From positions 434,001 to 498,000 of the forward strand of contig JARFXM010000010.1 in the NCBI GenBank assembly GCA_029532625.1: a DNA stretch of 64,000 nucleotides. Reading direction: 5' to 3'. The notes beneath the pieces are model-generated. The model was not told where the DNA came from and did no database searches. It was given only the letters and a program-made list of their open reading frames with translations. This stretch comes from Lomentospora prolificans. Taxonomy: Eukaryota > Ascomycota > Sordariomycetes > Microascales > Microascaceae. Positions within the stretch are counted from its first letter, which is position 1; each line of letters begins with the position of its first letter. The position numbers and the translations under genes were made by a program. Shown one piece after another: positions 1-13,504 of the stretch.

Positions 1-3000
1 AATCTGCGCGTTATCCGACACCCCTCGCAGTCATCGCTTTGCTTAATACGACGGCGATCGCGATTGTGGAAGTGTGAGATTGAATGACGCTTGTCCCTTT
101 CGACTGCAGTGCACATTGGATTGGCTTGAGGGGGGATTCCGCGAACAATGCATGCCGCGGTGCTCTGGAGCCAACTTCCCTCTCTCTCCACCATAGATCT
201 GGGGTGCGGCGGGACCGAGCCAACCCCGCAACCTCCGTACTTGGCAAATTGCTTGTGTGTGAACCGGAAGGGTTTCCGGGGTAGCTCGTGACAAATGGGC
301 CGGCCCCAAGCTGACGGGGCGGAACCTGCCCACCCGGGGGAGTGGAGAATGGCTGCGGGCGGATCATGGAGCCAGACCCGGCGGTCGCAGCTCTCCTCAA
401 TTAACGGCCAAGGCTCACAATGCTCGCAAGAATCTACATACATATTAGAGAGAAAAAGAAGCCAATCCGAGGTGGTGAGATACAAGGGTCACATCGCACT
501 TTTGCGCGGGCACCCGGGAGCTACACTGCCAATGAATAAATTTATGGTACCACTATGCTGCATTGCCTTCCCCCGTGCAAATTTAAGGGGCCACTCGCTG
601 TCGTGTCGCTACCAAGTACTACTCAACGAGATGAGGATGCCGTTCAGCGTTGCAGAGGCTTTTTGCGACGTCAGGGATCCATGTCAGGGGAGTCGCCCCA
701 AACGCCAACTCTCCGTACAATGGTGAGCTGTCGAGCCCAATATTCTCTGCTCGGAAGCTTTTGTGATGGCTCCGCTTGCACTGTGATGTCGAGCGTGATT
801 CACGGAGAGGGCTAAATAATACTCGTGATCTGGTATGCGATTCGGATGTTGGGTGCGTCGGAGAACTCCGCAAATTGCCTCTTCCCAAGGCTCTTTGGCC
901 TAGCAAATCGTTGTCTCTGCTGATGATTGAGGAGTCCCATCGTCTCTGGGCACTAGGGCTAAGAATAACTATACGAGGGGAAGCTCACAATAGCGTCTTG
1001 GCATCCCCAAGGCCGTTCTCCAGCACCAGGATGGGATACGGCATCTCGGCCGAACCGGGGTGTCACTGGGTCAGTCTCGTGACGTATTCGATTGCCAGCT
1101 TCATCGTCGTTTTCGGCAGGGGGCGAATTTGGCAGGCACCTCCACGATCGTGGCACCATTTACGGGGTGAGGGTATTATGACCTGGAAAAGTATCGTACT
1201 TGGTCTTGGCATAATCAAACGCACTGACGGCTCTTTTCTTTCCTCACCAATGTTTAGTTCCTCTAGGCTTCCGCGGGTCAGATGCACACCCACACATACA
1301 CACACAACGGGAATCGATACACTTTCCTCCGAGTCTCAATGACCCACAGGTAGGGCTCTGACTACTGAAAGGGTGGCAAAATAACGTGGTTGAGGGTGGT
1401 GAGACGCGGGCGAATTATGTAGCAGCACAGGCTGGATAGAGAGAGAGATAGAGAGAAGAGAGAGGGCACTGATAGGAAGCGGGAAAAGAGGTATCAAGGT
1501 TACGAGAAAATGCTACCCCGGCATATCGCCCGCTCTGTGTGGGCCCAAAATAGAATTGCACCACACCATGGCTGGCGATGCTGGCTGTCACTGGCTGCAC
1601 GGGTGCTGTCTATGACGCCTGGCGCGGGGTTCGGTCTCTCTCCAGGCCGAACAGCGACATCCTAGGTTGGGGTAACAAGGGTTCTTCGGCTTCCTCACCC
1701 ATGGAACCATTCCGGCCCTTTCGCGAATGCGATAATAGCGAAGGAGACAGACGTGAAAGAGAAAAAAAAAATAAAAAAAGAAAGAAAAAAGGCCGCGTGC
1801 ACAGGTGATAGAGAAGCCAGCGGTCATCATTTCATCCTCACGATTCTGTGATGCGGCCAATTGCACTTTTTTTTTCTCTCCTCCTCTTCTAGCCTCGCTC
1901 GTTTGCCAAGCGAGTGGAGATTCGGAGAAAACGAAACGCCCAATCGCGCGACTGCCTTAGCAGACAAGCGAGAAGAGTTGAATGAACCACGTCTTTGGTG
2001 GATCCCCTCCGCCCTACACTTATTGCCTTGGCCAGGCGGTGGCGTGACAGAGGCGACCCATTGTCCCCCATCCCGGGGTCTTGGAGATCGGCATCAGTCT
2101 GGACTTTGTGTATGAGACGGCCAATCCTCGAGTGGCTATTTCCCCTCATCTGTTGCTCCGTGCCCATGCTCTTGCCTTGTCTTTCTCGTTGAGCAGGTCT
2201 CACAGCGTTCCAATTGGGTCGCTCTGCAGATAAAAAAGATGAGACGGAACTGGCGGTGCGCTGTCAGATTGGCAATGGCTGGCATTAAGATCCCTTCCAC
2301 GAACTGGGAAGGAATGACGTCGGGGCCTCAGGAAAAGAAAAAAAAAAAAAAAGAAAAGAAAAAAAAAAAAAAGAAGAAAATAAAAGCCGGCCGAGCGCCT
2401 TGGGGGTCCGCTAGTCCTTCGTACTGCTAGCTCTAAGACGAGGTTTGGAGAGAAATCCTGGTTCTGTCAGGAATCTCCCGTCGTGGCGTCCGCTAAGATC
2501 GAGATATCGAGGTCCAAGAAAGGAGCGCCTCTTCTTCCGGCCCCACCATCATGAGTCAAGTCGAAGTTTTTTTGTCGACTTTCGACGCCCGATAATAATC
2601 TATTTTAGTTCTGGCCTCTAGTTCATCCACGCGGGTGAGAAACAGGATGTTGAATGAGACTTGTGATAATGGTGCAGGGATCGCCCGAGGATTCCAAAGC
2701 GGGCCAGCAGGGAAAAAATGGAGCGAGAGGCCAACAGTGCACACAAGGAGGGAAGTAGATAATTTTCTGCATCTGATGCTTGTGTCGACGCCTTATTGGA
2801 GCGAGCCGGAGGTTCTCTTTTGCACCCAGTTATTGAAAAATCTGACCAATTGCACAAGCTACCAATGACGGAGTGTCTTGTATACTGTGTTCTGCTCCTT
2901 GAGGAGACGCAGGCAAGAGCTTAAAATCGAACGAGCTTCTTGATGCCGCTTTGGGAAGTGTGGTGGCCTGCAAGAAGCCAGCCAGCACAACAAAGGCGAC

Positions 3001-5247
3001 CTGCTGTATGCAAGACCGCCACACGAGCAAATGATCTTGGCGACGTCCTTCCCGTGTCCCCCCTTTCCGATTCCACGCCTTCTTCCATTTGGCTTCACAT
3101 TTCGAGCGCAGAGACCAGGTGATGGACGCCGCCGTGAGATGATGATGCTCACGCTGGCTGGCTCTACCAGATTTCCCGGCTGACCAAGGGAAGGGCGGTC
3201 GCTTGCAGGCAATTGCAAGTGTCTCCTGGTCGCGTCCGTCCAATGCGCAAGAAAAGAAGGTGGAGTCCAGCCAGCCGCAGCCTGTGTCTACCTGCAGCGC
3301 TTCTGCATCCGCCTTTCTGCGCAAGTGTGGCACTTAATATTATCCACGACGCAAGAAGAAAGGTGACGGTGTGGGAATTCTTCCGCGCTTATCTCACTCC
3401 GCCGCCAAGCCAGGCCCATCCATGGATGCAAAAACACCTGACCGGGGATTCCTTTCGGCAGCTGCCTCCCTTTCCAGTCATTTTTCCTTCCCTCGGGCTG
3501 GCGCTTTATGTTCTCTCTGTTTTCTGCGACCCGGGATGCAACCAACTGGGTTTGCGCCGTAAGATTGCAAAGTATCAGAATCGTCCGACCTGTAATAAAA
3601 GCAAATGGGCAGCCAGAGATCAATCCAAGCGAGGCGATTTCGAACATCCTTTTCATTTTCCGTCAGCACGCGAGATTTCCGGGTCTTGTAAGAATTGGAC
3701 CCCTCAGGGCACCTGCCTTTCCTGATCATGCCGTCAGCCCAGACGGCATCGGCAGAGGTCGAGAGCCAAGGTGCGGATTTCCGACTGTAGCTTCGGCCGG
3801 GTAGAGTGGCCGAGCGTAGAACCAACGCTACGCTGGCTAGGCTACGGAGATGGGCGGGGAGGAAGGAGAGGAAAATCCCAGTCCTTTTGTGAAGATCTTC
3901 GCAAGGGCAAACAACACACACAGACGCTAACATCCCATTGACACCGCCCGCTTGCACGTTTTTTGCTGTGCCGATCTTTTTTTTTTTTATTTTTTTATTT
4001 TTTTTCCTTTCGGAATACTTCAACAGTCCGGTCGTGGGTAGCTCCAGGCCTTTGGCCCCCCACCTCTCCTCTTGCTAAATCTGCCAGCCTGTCTGCCCAG
4101 TCCTCTTGTCTGTCTCGGCACCCCACCCGCCAGCAGCCAGCCAGCTACCTTTCCAGTCGAGGATTAGTGCCCAGGCCAGCAAATACGAGAGCCCGTGCAG
4201 CGCTGAGAACCTAAAATCCCTCCCCGCAACAGGCGAGCTAGGCCACCCGCAGCTCCGCGCAGGACCACGAAGAATCAAGTGTAATCGGACCAGTCAGAGT
4301 CGCCGGCTGGCAGATCAGTTCGTGCCCTATCCTCCCTAGGCTAGAGAGCTTGAGCGCGAACTCTTCTTCAACGACGCCAGAGGACTAGCCAAGGTTGGGT
4401 TGGTCCAATTTCTGGGTCCCTCAAAAGACCATACCAATCTGACCCGGATATCTCACCTCTCTCCCTCGAGACCACCAATGGACCCGGCTCCCGTATGATC
4501 AGTAACGCCATCCGCATGCTGGCCAGCTCGGGAGGCCCACGCCCCTCCCCTACCCGTCCCGCCCCAGGTCAAAATCTCCAAACCTCCGAGGAAACCTCCC
4601 ACTGCTAGCGGGCCACCCCCCCGGGGCCAAAAAATAACTCGGATAATTTAGGGTTCACCCCAGGTGGCTTGCATGGGTCATTCAGTACCACCACGTCGAA
4701 TACGATACCCAGCAGATCTTGGCACGAGAATCCTACCCGCTTTGTTCGAAGCTAGCAGCTCTTTCCATTGTTCGGTTCCCATTTGTACCACCTGCTGCCT
4801 TTTCTCATCCGCGCCCGGGACCAGATAGTTCCTATGTAGACTCCCTCAACTTCTACCCACCCCCCTCCTCCCCCTTCTGGTAGAGTCGTAGTGCTCGTTG
4901 TGCTGCGGGTTAGGGAACGCCACGGTAATACCTGATTTCACTTGCCCAGGTCTTGCTCTAGTGTCATGCCCGGAAACATGGATCATCAAGCGAGGGCAGT
5001 GTTTACCGAGCGGCGGCGCAGATGGGGTGGAGACAGATGTGTGGTCGGCGGACGTTGATGCGGATGGGAGGAGCAGGCCATAAAGTATATCAACGGCTCA
5101 GTCTGTGCCTTTTCCCAATCTGTCGAGCTATCTCTGTCTCTCTCTTTCAGTCAAGCTCCTTGAGAAGCTCCACTGAAGCCCTTCCTTCCCCAGTAGTAAT
5201 CATTCCCATTCTCTTGCGAGAGAATTGGGTCAGCGCTTCCCCTCACA
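1..5247. other. Gene-poor leading region
   Basis: I see no reading frame here that resembles a protein family. The frames are short, overlap on both strands and have biased composition. The stretch holds a GA-rich tract near 1435-1465, A-rich tracts near 1760-1790 and 2335-2385, a T-rich tract at about 3977-4012 and a C-rich stretch around 4855-4880. A TATA-like run lies near 5079-5090, about 160 bp before the chitin deacetylase start. It may be long promoter or 5'-UTR sequence for the gene on the right and for a gene beyond the left edge. Confidence 0.5.
2335..2385. repeat. A-rich low-complexity tract
   Basis: Runs of A interrupted by single G residues, about 50 bp long, in the gene-poor left part. 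It looks like a simple-sequence tract with no coding meaning. Confidence 0.8.
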
Positions 5248-6366
5248 ATGCATATCCGTTACCTCTTAAGCTCCCTCGTCGCGGGTGCTCTCGCCTCGCC
5301 CGTTTCCAACATCGAGCCCCGCCAGAACGGAGCCATCTTCGCCTGCACGGTTCCCGGTACAGTTGCCTTGACCTTCGATGACGGCCCGTACATCTTTACC
5401 GCTTCCGTCCTCGACAAGCTCAGGAACGCTGGCATGAAGGCCACCTTCTTCGTCAACGGTGACAACTGGGCCAACATTTACAACAACGCCGGTCTCGTCC
5501 AGAGGATGGTGAACGAGGGCCACCAGGTTGGCTCCCACACGTGAGTTTTCTGACGTTCCCAGGTATTCAATCACCTGGCGAAGCCGCTTCGACGCGCTGA
5601 CTCAAGGGTGCTCGCAAACAGCTGGAGCCACGCCGACCTCGCCGGCTTGGACGCCAATGGCATCACCAGTCAAATGACCCAGCTCGAGACTGCTCTGCTC
5701 AGCATCATTGGCAAATTCCCTACCTATATGCGACCCCCCTACTTCAGCTACAACTCTGCCACCCTCGCCACTCTGGGAAATCTGGGTTACAGGGTCATCC
5801 ACGCCAACATCGACACCCTCGACTGGGAGTACAACACTCCAGGTGAGATCGGCCAGAGCATTTCCATCTTCCAGAACGGAATCGCCAGCGGCGGCAGCAT
5901 CACCCTCTCCCACGACGTCCATCAGACCACCGCCGACACCCTCGTTCCCGCCATGATAAACGCGGTCAGATCTCGGGGCCTTAGGGGTAAGTGGTTGGTT
6001 CGGGTCTTGCACGGCCATATTCCAACTAATTTCGAGCTTAGCTAACTTGTAGACAGCTGTCACTGTTGGTGAATGCCTTGGAGACGCAGCCGGCAATTGG
6101 TACCGCACATCCCGCGGCGGTGGTGGCGGCACCAACCCCCCTGGCGGCGGCGGCACCACCACTCCCGACGGCACTTGCGGGGGTGGAAACAACTACAGAT
6201 GTCCCTCGGGCGAGTATAAGTGCTGCAGCCAGTGGGGCTGGTGCGTAAGTAGCTGCCTCGACCTTCATACACGTTTCCAAGTCTTTCGAGCTAACTTCGA
6301 GCCTAGGGTGACACGGCGGAACACTGTGGCGCCGGATGTAATCCTGCCTTCGGTATCTGCTGGTAG
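5248..6366 (+). CDS. Secreted chitin/polysaccharide deacetylase (CE4) with CBM18
   Basis: Four exons (5248-5540, 5622-5986, 6057-6244, 6307-6366) give 301 aa with consistent phases. Residues 1-17 form a signal peptide (hydrophobic core ending ALASP), followed by a short pro-like stretch ending in PRQ. The NodB domain carries the metal and catalytic motifs: TFDDGP at about 42-47 (motif 1), SHTWSH at about 96-101 (motif 2, spanning intron 1), RPPYF (motif 3), and a late LSHDVH (motif 5). A Gly/Thr-rich linker leads to one C-terminal chitin-binding type 1 module (CBM18) with the CCSQWGWCG core, split by intron 3. CE4 enzymes of this build remove acetyl groups from chitin or chito-oligosaccharides in the wall; such modification can lower recognition of chitin by plants or other hosts. 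The exact substrate is not visible. It stands alone, with gene-free DNA on both sides. Confidence 0.93.
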
Positions 6367-9300
6367 ACGTAATACACAACGTAATTCGGTATCTAAGATT
6401 AATATTCATGTACATACCTTAATGATAGAGACACCAATTTATGTCCATCTCCGCGTCGGTTGGGCTTTGAACTTGCGCGTGCGTGTGAAGTCCTGGTTAG
6501 AGCGCGTGCGTCGACATCCTTGGGCACAACGACACGCGACACTCATCGTCCCAGCGCTCAAAAGGGGGCGAGAAGGCCTTGCCGTCACGACCATATGGCC
6601 AATTCAAGAAAGAGTCGCAGAAGGACTTTGGGGTGTCTGACGCTCTTTCTTTCTAGACAGGGGACTAGACAAGATCGCTGGCGGTGTTGTGCTGGCTGAT
6701 CGGCCGTGTCGCATTTGAAGGATGTGACGTCAACTTGCGGAGAAGCGAGAATTTCACAGAACAGATCACATCGGAAATCCATTCAAAAAATCGGAAGCAG
6801 ATAATAAGTATAAGGGGACGTCGTCCATTTAAACTTTTGATACAGCATGATTAACCAGCTTCCGCCAAGAAGTATTCCGCTGTCTCCAGCTCGCGTGGCG
6901 TGGTGGTTCCAGTGGTTGAGCGACGTGCCAAGTCAGGCAGGTGGCATTTAACCGCTGCGCGTGTGGAGGCTTTTAATTAACAATCTACGTTGCCATTCCA
7001 CCAACCAAGTCGGATCTCCTGAAATGCAGCCAAGGCAATTCATGTGAGCTTCCCCCAAATGGGATCCAGGTCAATCCCACTAGCATTTGCGTGTGCCCCG
7101 CTGGTTCGGAGAGGGTTGGACGTTGTGTGAGCTTGGAGGGGATGGAACGTTGCAAATGGTCTCTCGTTGGGTAGCAAGGAGAAAAGGGGTGTTGGCAGCT
7201 ATTAGCGCCATCAAACCCAAGGGTATTATTATAGATAACATGTGAAAATCGGCGCGGCACCGGGGCTCGGTGACGTCGACTGTGCGTCCACATGGGCAAA
7301 ATGCATGCTTGAATCACTAGGCACTTATTAATAAGGCGTCACAGCTGGAGAAGGTTGTCTACCGTAAAGTGGTTCATCAAAGCGAGTCATTTGTCGACAT
7401 GGAAACTTGCGATGCAGTGGTAGGGAGGTTTACGCTCTTGACCCCGGGCGGACTCGGAACTATTGAAGGGCGACGTTTACGGAGGAGCCAAAACCAAGGC
7501 GAAACGTGCGCATGAAAAACCTGGAGACTCATCTCGCCTGTGACTTTTAGAGAGCTGAGCTGAAGTCTGATTCCTTTCATTTCACTATAGCTGTTGGAGT
7601 TGTGGGTCTATTTACCCCGACGGTGAGCGTTCATATATGCATGGTAGTAGAATGAGAGGAAGACCGGCAACTGGCTGTGACGCCCATCGCGCAACCTAGA
7701 CTCATTCGCCAGTGTGCCGACGGTTCGAAGTAGACCCTGGCCATAAATATGTTATTCTAACAGGTATAGATACCATGATAGCGGGTGAGCCTACCGTGAC
7801 TTCACGAAGCGTTAATGGCTTTGGGAGGGTCCGAGACGTTGCTCCACCGGATGGTGGTGGAATCAAATTCTTGGCGAGGAATATCGTTGCCGCGTCCAGT
7901 TTTACGATGGCCTTTGCGTTGAGCGAACCGAACCCGGATAAACTCTCAGAAAATCAGGGTTTGGAAGATATTTCAACCCTGTCATGGGCATGCGCTAGTT
8001 TAGTCAAAAGACTCAGGCCTGCTCGTGATTCATCGTGCTACTACTCCGGCCATTCAACGTTGCTACGCACACCGCGGATCGCACAGACGTCACCCACACG
8101 CCAACGAAGAAGAAGAGCAGAATGAGGAAGGCTTCGCACGGTCGCCGAGGTCTCGGTCCTGCGTGACTAGAATAAGACCGCCGAGCATGGCGAGTTGGTA
8201 GGTGGCGATGGCGACCTGAGTCCCATCTGAATCGGCCGGACTTGCACACTCGGCTAAGATAGAGCTAAGTCGTTGCTGATAGATTCTGATCCGGATACCA
8301 AGGCTGTTACTGTTGCCGCTGCCGTCGGAAGCTCATTCCGCCTCTGTTCGGGCTGCCAGCTGCGGTGTTGGGCGTCGTGGTGGTGGACAGAGCCATCAAT
8401 TCCTATCATCTAATGTTAGGAGGTGGGCTCCCTATACGCAGGAGGGCTGGCCGAATGTGGATTCGACTTAAATACAACAAAAGGCAACATACCGAGACGA
8501 TGCACAAACCTTGAATAAGAAGGTGGGTGAGACTGGACTCAGCATCCGACAGTCCATGTCTCCATTAAGGGTGACGCGCTCTGCCAGTCCCAGCCTGAAC
8601 TGAAAGCATGCGGCGAGGCCTGCAGGTGTAGCCTCAACTCGGTCACATTGCCTGGATGAGGTAGCAATTGATGGACCAAAGTGGCCAATCATTGGGGATT
8701 ACTTAGAAGATTGACGGAGTATGGATACGACGTTCGTTTAGTCGATGCCCGCCGAAAGGCAGTAGAAAGGCTCAAGAAGGCTGCTGGCGAAAAGTACTGG
8801 CCACAAAACAGAGGCCCACCTATTTGCAAAGACAGCCGCTGAGATACGCCTATGCTACCGCATAAACCCTTAAGCCACATCATGATTACACAGGTCTCTT
8901 TTTCTTCCCTTTTCCTCTCCCTTTTTTGCCCTATCTAAAAGTAGGCTGGAGATACGTCTATTGGGCCGGGTTCCTCAGCTAACGGCAGGTCACGCCAAGG
9001 CGATCCTCCTTGACTCCCAAACACTGGGGTCGGTTCACCTGGGAAGAGTCGGTGCGCCAATGGAGCGCGGCTCCATTTCCATCGGCTATAAAAAATGAGA
9101 CGAGGGAGTGTTCGGGGCCATTGTGGGAACATCGACCGCAGCGCAGCAACTCGTCAAACGAAAGCCACCAGCAAAATGTATCGTCTTCTATCCTGGAGGC
9201 TGACGCCTTCGGCCGAGACACCTTGCGATTTATTCGAACTCAATGGATCTGACGAGCCGAGCAGGCTTTCGAGAACCACCTGGCAAACCGTGCCGGCGGT

Positions 9301-11556
9301 GTCCTTGGCCGTTGGCAAATTATGGACGGCTATGATTTTGTATTCATGGTTGGGACCAAGGCAGACACACGTCGTACTACCTGGTATGCTTCCATCATAA
9401 TACAACAAAAGGGTGGTTGATGGGGCTCCTTTGGTGATGTCGGGGTGCGTAGGGTAAGTCCTACAAGACAAATTCGGCCGGGAATCTGTTCTCGGACCCA
9501 TCCCATCCCGTATCCTTGCTCCCGCAAAGAGGCGGAGGGGATGGTGGAACGGTGAATGACAAGATCAAGCCCCTAGTTTCGAAGATCGAAGGCCCTGAGT
9601 TTGCTCTGGCTGGAGGCCTTGACCGCGAACACTCACTGTGGCGGGCATAGAGGCTGTGTAGAAACGAGACAGGTCACCGATGGTAGAATTGATGCTTCCA
9701 TCGCCCGGCCTGCTCCCGGTTGTGGCGAGGGGATTTCCACGGGGGAGAGATCGCCCAAGATAGCGTTCGACTTGGCGTTATTATCGTCTCCCGGGTTCGA
9801 GCCGGTGATTGAACGGCTCATGCCCAGGGGTCCGAAGATGTGTAGCTGAAAGTGTTCATGAAGCTTCTCCCCATCTGTTTTTGGAGAACGCCACCCACCG
9901 AGATATACTCCCAGTTGTTATAGATAGAAGAATATCGGATCGGGGCCACCTACTCTAATAGCGATGTGACCATCTTCCACGCCTCATATTTCCTCAGCAA
10001 TAGGTCATTTCGAGAGCCGAGCCAGATTGGATCGTGATTGTCGATGTCGAAACGGCGGGACAAGAGGTCGAGTATAGTGTTTTGATGGATAAGACCTTCT
10101 GTCTTGAAAGAGGGGTCGGGGAGGTATTAAATTACCTTTAGCGTCGGCCGAAATATCGAAAGATGGGGTTGCGGAGCGCGAGGAGGCGCATAGTTTATGG
10201 AGAGGCCTGGCAAACGGAGGGTAGCCTCCGGAGGGGAAGGAAAATTAAGATTCTCTTCTTCCCTATATATAAGTCAAGTAGACCCGATGTGAGTCGTCCT
10301 CTACAGCTTCGTGAAGCATTACCCATCATAATAGGTCCTGTCTGCTACGTGTGATTGTGTCTTGAAGCTGTTATCACTGGAGAGAATCTCGCATAGTACG
10401 GGACTAGCCTACCTTGCTCTAGATTAACAGGGGATGCTCCCTTGTCGCGCTGGGAATACAATTACGAATATGGCCGTGAAATCTTCCTTTGTCAAATAGA
10501 GTCTATCCCGAGCAGGCAAAAGCATGACATATCTAAAAAGACACCTCCAAAGATTTATCATGTCCCTCGACGAAACTAAACAGAATAGGTAAACGATGGA
10601 AGGGGTTTACACTGATTTGGCTATGTGCGAATCACCCTGTCTCTGTAATGCCAAATAGGCGTCTGCGTATGTCGAAAGTCTCTTATAAAACTTGAGAAGA
10701 GAATACAGGAAAGCTGGCTCCCTTTGAGAGCAGGAGGAACGCCTCTTTCTTATAGTGCAGCATGGTAATCTACTAACTCACGCTCGCGTTGACAGTCAAC
10801 TGGTAGGTCCTCTCCGGGGTATTTCATTGCACCAACCTCACAGCAAGAGTAGCTATTTGTAATGTTCCAATACTGTATTAGAAACAACAAACGTAAATGT
10901 CAAATAGTCCAGGCGCGTTAGTATTAGACTAAGCTAATCAGATAGTTACTAGAAAGTTATTAATACAATATATTGAGTATACTTGATATAGTGATTTAAC
11001 TTGCTAACTAAAGGGTAAGGTTTATAACTAGATACCCTGATAATACCTGTAGTTTAGATGGGCGAGTGCCTTACTATTCTTCCCTGGCTTTCCCTACTCG
11101 CCTCTGGAGCCGAAGTAATCTACTCACTACCTGATCACTTTTGATCCCAAGTAGTCGCACCAGGTGGCGCATTTCCTTGGCCACTTTTGAACTACACCCT
11201 TTACTACCATTGCTACTACCCATTAGCCATCTATGGATGCCTTGGGCGGCCAGCCAATTACCACTATGCCAGATGGCAAACAAGGCGTTTCGAAGTCTTC
11301 AGGCACCCTCGTCGGTAATATGCAACCGGAACCATCCTTAGTATATCATCGACTACGAGGACAAGTTTCTCGATCCGTCTAATTAGAAAAGGACCACTTT
11401 GGCGTGGCCTCCAATCCCCACAAGAAGGAAGGTTCGTTTACCACACCGTCCCTGAGCGACTCCGGTAAATCACGAATACTAAACAGAAGATATTACCTGT
11501 GGTAGTCTCCATTGGAATTAAATGTATGATTTGATGTGGGCTCTAATAGATGGCAA
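6367..11556. other. Gene-free region, AT-rich at its right end
   Basis: No intact gene is recognised in about 5.2 kb. Frames around 8690-8830 (plus strand) and 9010-9250 (plus strand) look mildly protein-like but break within 40-80 codons and match no family I know, so they may be decayed gene pieces. About 10860-11060 is clearly AT-rich, unlike the coding blocks, which would fit old repeat sequence or RIP mutation. A minus-strand frame at 11074-11283 is also unrecognised. Confidence 0.45.
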
Positions 11557-12504
11557 CTAGATTATGTTCTTCAGCTCCTGCTTGGCAACAAACCGCCTCA
11601 GATTGTCCGCAACCAGCGCTTCACCGCCTTGGGGTCGTCCTCCGGCAGCATGGGGCGACAGCACCAAATTCGGGGCCTTCCATAACCTGCTCCCCTCTTG
11701 CAGAGGCTCAACCTCGAACACATCAAGCGCAGCACCGCCAATTCGGCCCTGTTCAAGCGCATCCGCGAGCGCGTCCTCGTCGACCGACGTTCCTCGACCG
11801 ACGTTGACAATCCACGCGTGCTTCGGGAGGAGCTTTAATCGCTCGGCATTGAGGGCGTGTCGCGTTGATTCGGCGCCGGGAAGAATCATGACGAGCGCGT
11901 CGGTCTGGGGGAGGAGTTCGGGAAGCTTGTCCTCTCCGTAGACCTCGATTCCGTTGCGCACGCCGGGGTGGCGGGCGACTCCAGAGACTTTGGCTCCAAG
12001 GGCCGTCAAGTGCGGGGTTAAGGTCTTTGCGATGTTTCCGAATCCCCAGATGAGCACGCGGGCGTCGCGCAAAGTCGTGAAAGCTCCGGCGGGGCGATCG
12101 GGCTGCGGACCGCCGAGATGGCCGGGCCACTTGGACTGGAGCTGATAATCGCGCATCTCGTAGAATCGGCGCGCAGCTACGAGGAGAAGGCCGAGGGTGT
12201 GCTCGGTGACGGTGAAATCATGCAGGCCAGAGCCGGTGGTGATTTTGATTTTGGAAGCGTCGAAGCCGGCGTTTAGGACGTCGTTGGGCCCCGCCGCTAA
12301 CGACTGGATCCAGCGGAGGTTCTTGAGACGGCTGGCGGCATCTTTGAGGTTTTCGGCACTGTTGGCCCAGGTGACGAGAATATCGGCGTCTGTGTGTTCT
12401 TCGGGAATCACTTTGTTGACATCGTAGGGATAGATCTCGACCGAGAAGCCTTCGATGCGCGATGGGTCGAATTCGAGCGAAGTGGGGTAAAGCAACTTCA
12501 TCAT
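11557..12504 (-). CDS. D-2-hydroxyacid dehydrogenase (NAD(P)-dependent)
   Basis: A single exon of 315 aa, within the usual range for the D-isomer-specific 2-hydroxyacid dehydrogenase family. The start at 12504 gives two Met in a row followed by the first beta strand. The nucleotide-binding half has a glycine-rich turn of the form GFGNIAKTL. The family's active-site set is visible: Arg in NVGRGT, an acidic residue around FEVEPL, and the catalytic His in LSPHAAG near the C-terminus. Members interconvert 2-keto acids and D-2-hydroxy acids (glyoxylate/hydroxypyruvate, keto-isocaproate and others); the substrate cannot be read from sequence. No targeting signal is seen, so it is probably cytosolic. 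It opens the block of oxidoreductases to its right and may act on a ring-opened or keto-acid intermediate of that block (inference). Confidence 0.92.
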   Translation of the reverse strand: MMKLLYPTSLEFDPSRIEGFSVEIYPYDVNKVIPEEHTDADILVTWANSAENLKDAASRLKNLRWIQSLAAGPNDVLNAGFDASKIKITTGSGLHDFTVTEHTLGLLLVAARRFYEMRDYQLQSKWPGHLGGPQPDRPAGAFTTLRDARVLIWGFGNIAKTLTPHLTALGAKVSGVARHPGVRNGIEVYGEDKLPELLPQTDALVMILPGAESTRHALNAERLKLLPKHAWIVNVGRGTSVDEDALADALEQGRIGGAALDVFEVEPLQEGSRLWKAPNLVLSPHAAGGRPQGGEALVADNLRRFVAKQELKNII

Positions 12505-13504
12505 GTCTTTTTAGCTAAACGAACGCGCTTACAAAAGGAAGTAAGGGGAGAGGTTAAAAGAAAACAAAAGGCCAGAAAAAAAACGAGGGCCGTCTAGACA
12601 ACTATGTGCGGGCAAATGTGACGTATGCGCGTCGGGACAATAGACTCCGATTTCGCATCGGCTATGGTCGCCATAAGCGGACCGGGTTTGGAGGGGTTTG
12701 GAGGGGTAATAGCTCCCAGTGAAGCAGCCAGCCCGGCAAATGATGGCTGGTCTGCAGTCGGCAATACGCGAGATTGCATTTCCGCTGTTCCAGCCTTAAT
12801 AATATGGTTTATCGGTTGACGAGACGGGGTGTTTCTGGCCCCAGCTAAAAATGAGGCGCTGGATGGGAATGGCGGGGTCCCCATGGGGAGATCCGCTTCT
12901 CCCCTCGTTAAACCGTGAAGGCGCGGATGCTGTTGAATTTGGGAATCTCCAAACTTGAAAGCAATTATATATGACTGCAAACACAATGGGTCCATCCCTT
13001 TTAACGGCTTGATGACGTTTGCAATGTATTTAGATTTATGTTCTCCGAGCCCAACATCTGCCGGACGCCTCGTTTGATAGGGCTTGAGAGAATCTTCGCA
13101 GAGGATCTTGGCACTCCCAGACCTTCCCTAAAGCAGCCAAGCCTGCGCCGGCTGGCGATCCCCCTGAGATTCTGCGTCTTACAAAGCTGGTCCGAAACCG
13201 CCCGCCCTTCGGCTTCGTTGACTGCGCCCTTGGGCCTAGAGGGCATCGCATGACGGCGTGAGTGAACTTGACGAGAATATTTGCTCTGAACATTATTATT
13301 AGTTGGCCGGTATGGCTGCACTAGTCGGATGGAGAGTTGTTAATGAAAGCCAGCCCAGGATGTCGCGTGCTCGCCTCTAGGACTAGAAAAAGGGCGGCCC
13401 TCTTCATCTGGGTGTATGGAAGCACGCTTCTATTGCTGGTATCACGGACCGAGCATCTATCTCTAACATCTATGAGCAAATTTCACGCCAATTCCCTCAA
13501 TTTA
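12505..13504. other. Intergenic region left of the SDR gene
   Basis: About 1 kb between the start of the hydroxyacid dehydrogenase and the stop of the next minus-strand gene. It should hold the dehydrogenase promoter. The frames at 12594-12995 and 13001-13321 resemble nothing known. Confidence 0.5.

Noticed and set aside
2830..3333. 167-codon minus-strand frame as a gene
   Set aside because: Composition is mixed, it overlaps other open frames, and no domain or splice pattern is recognisable.
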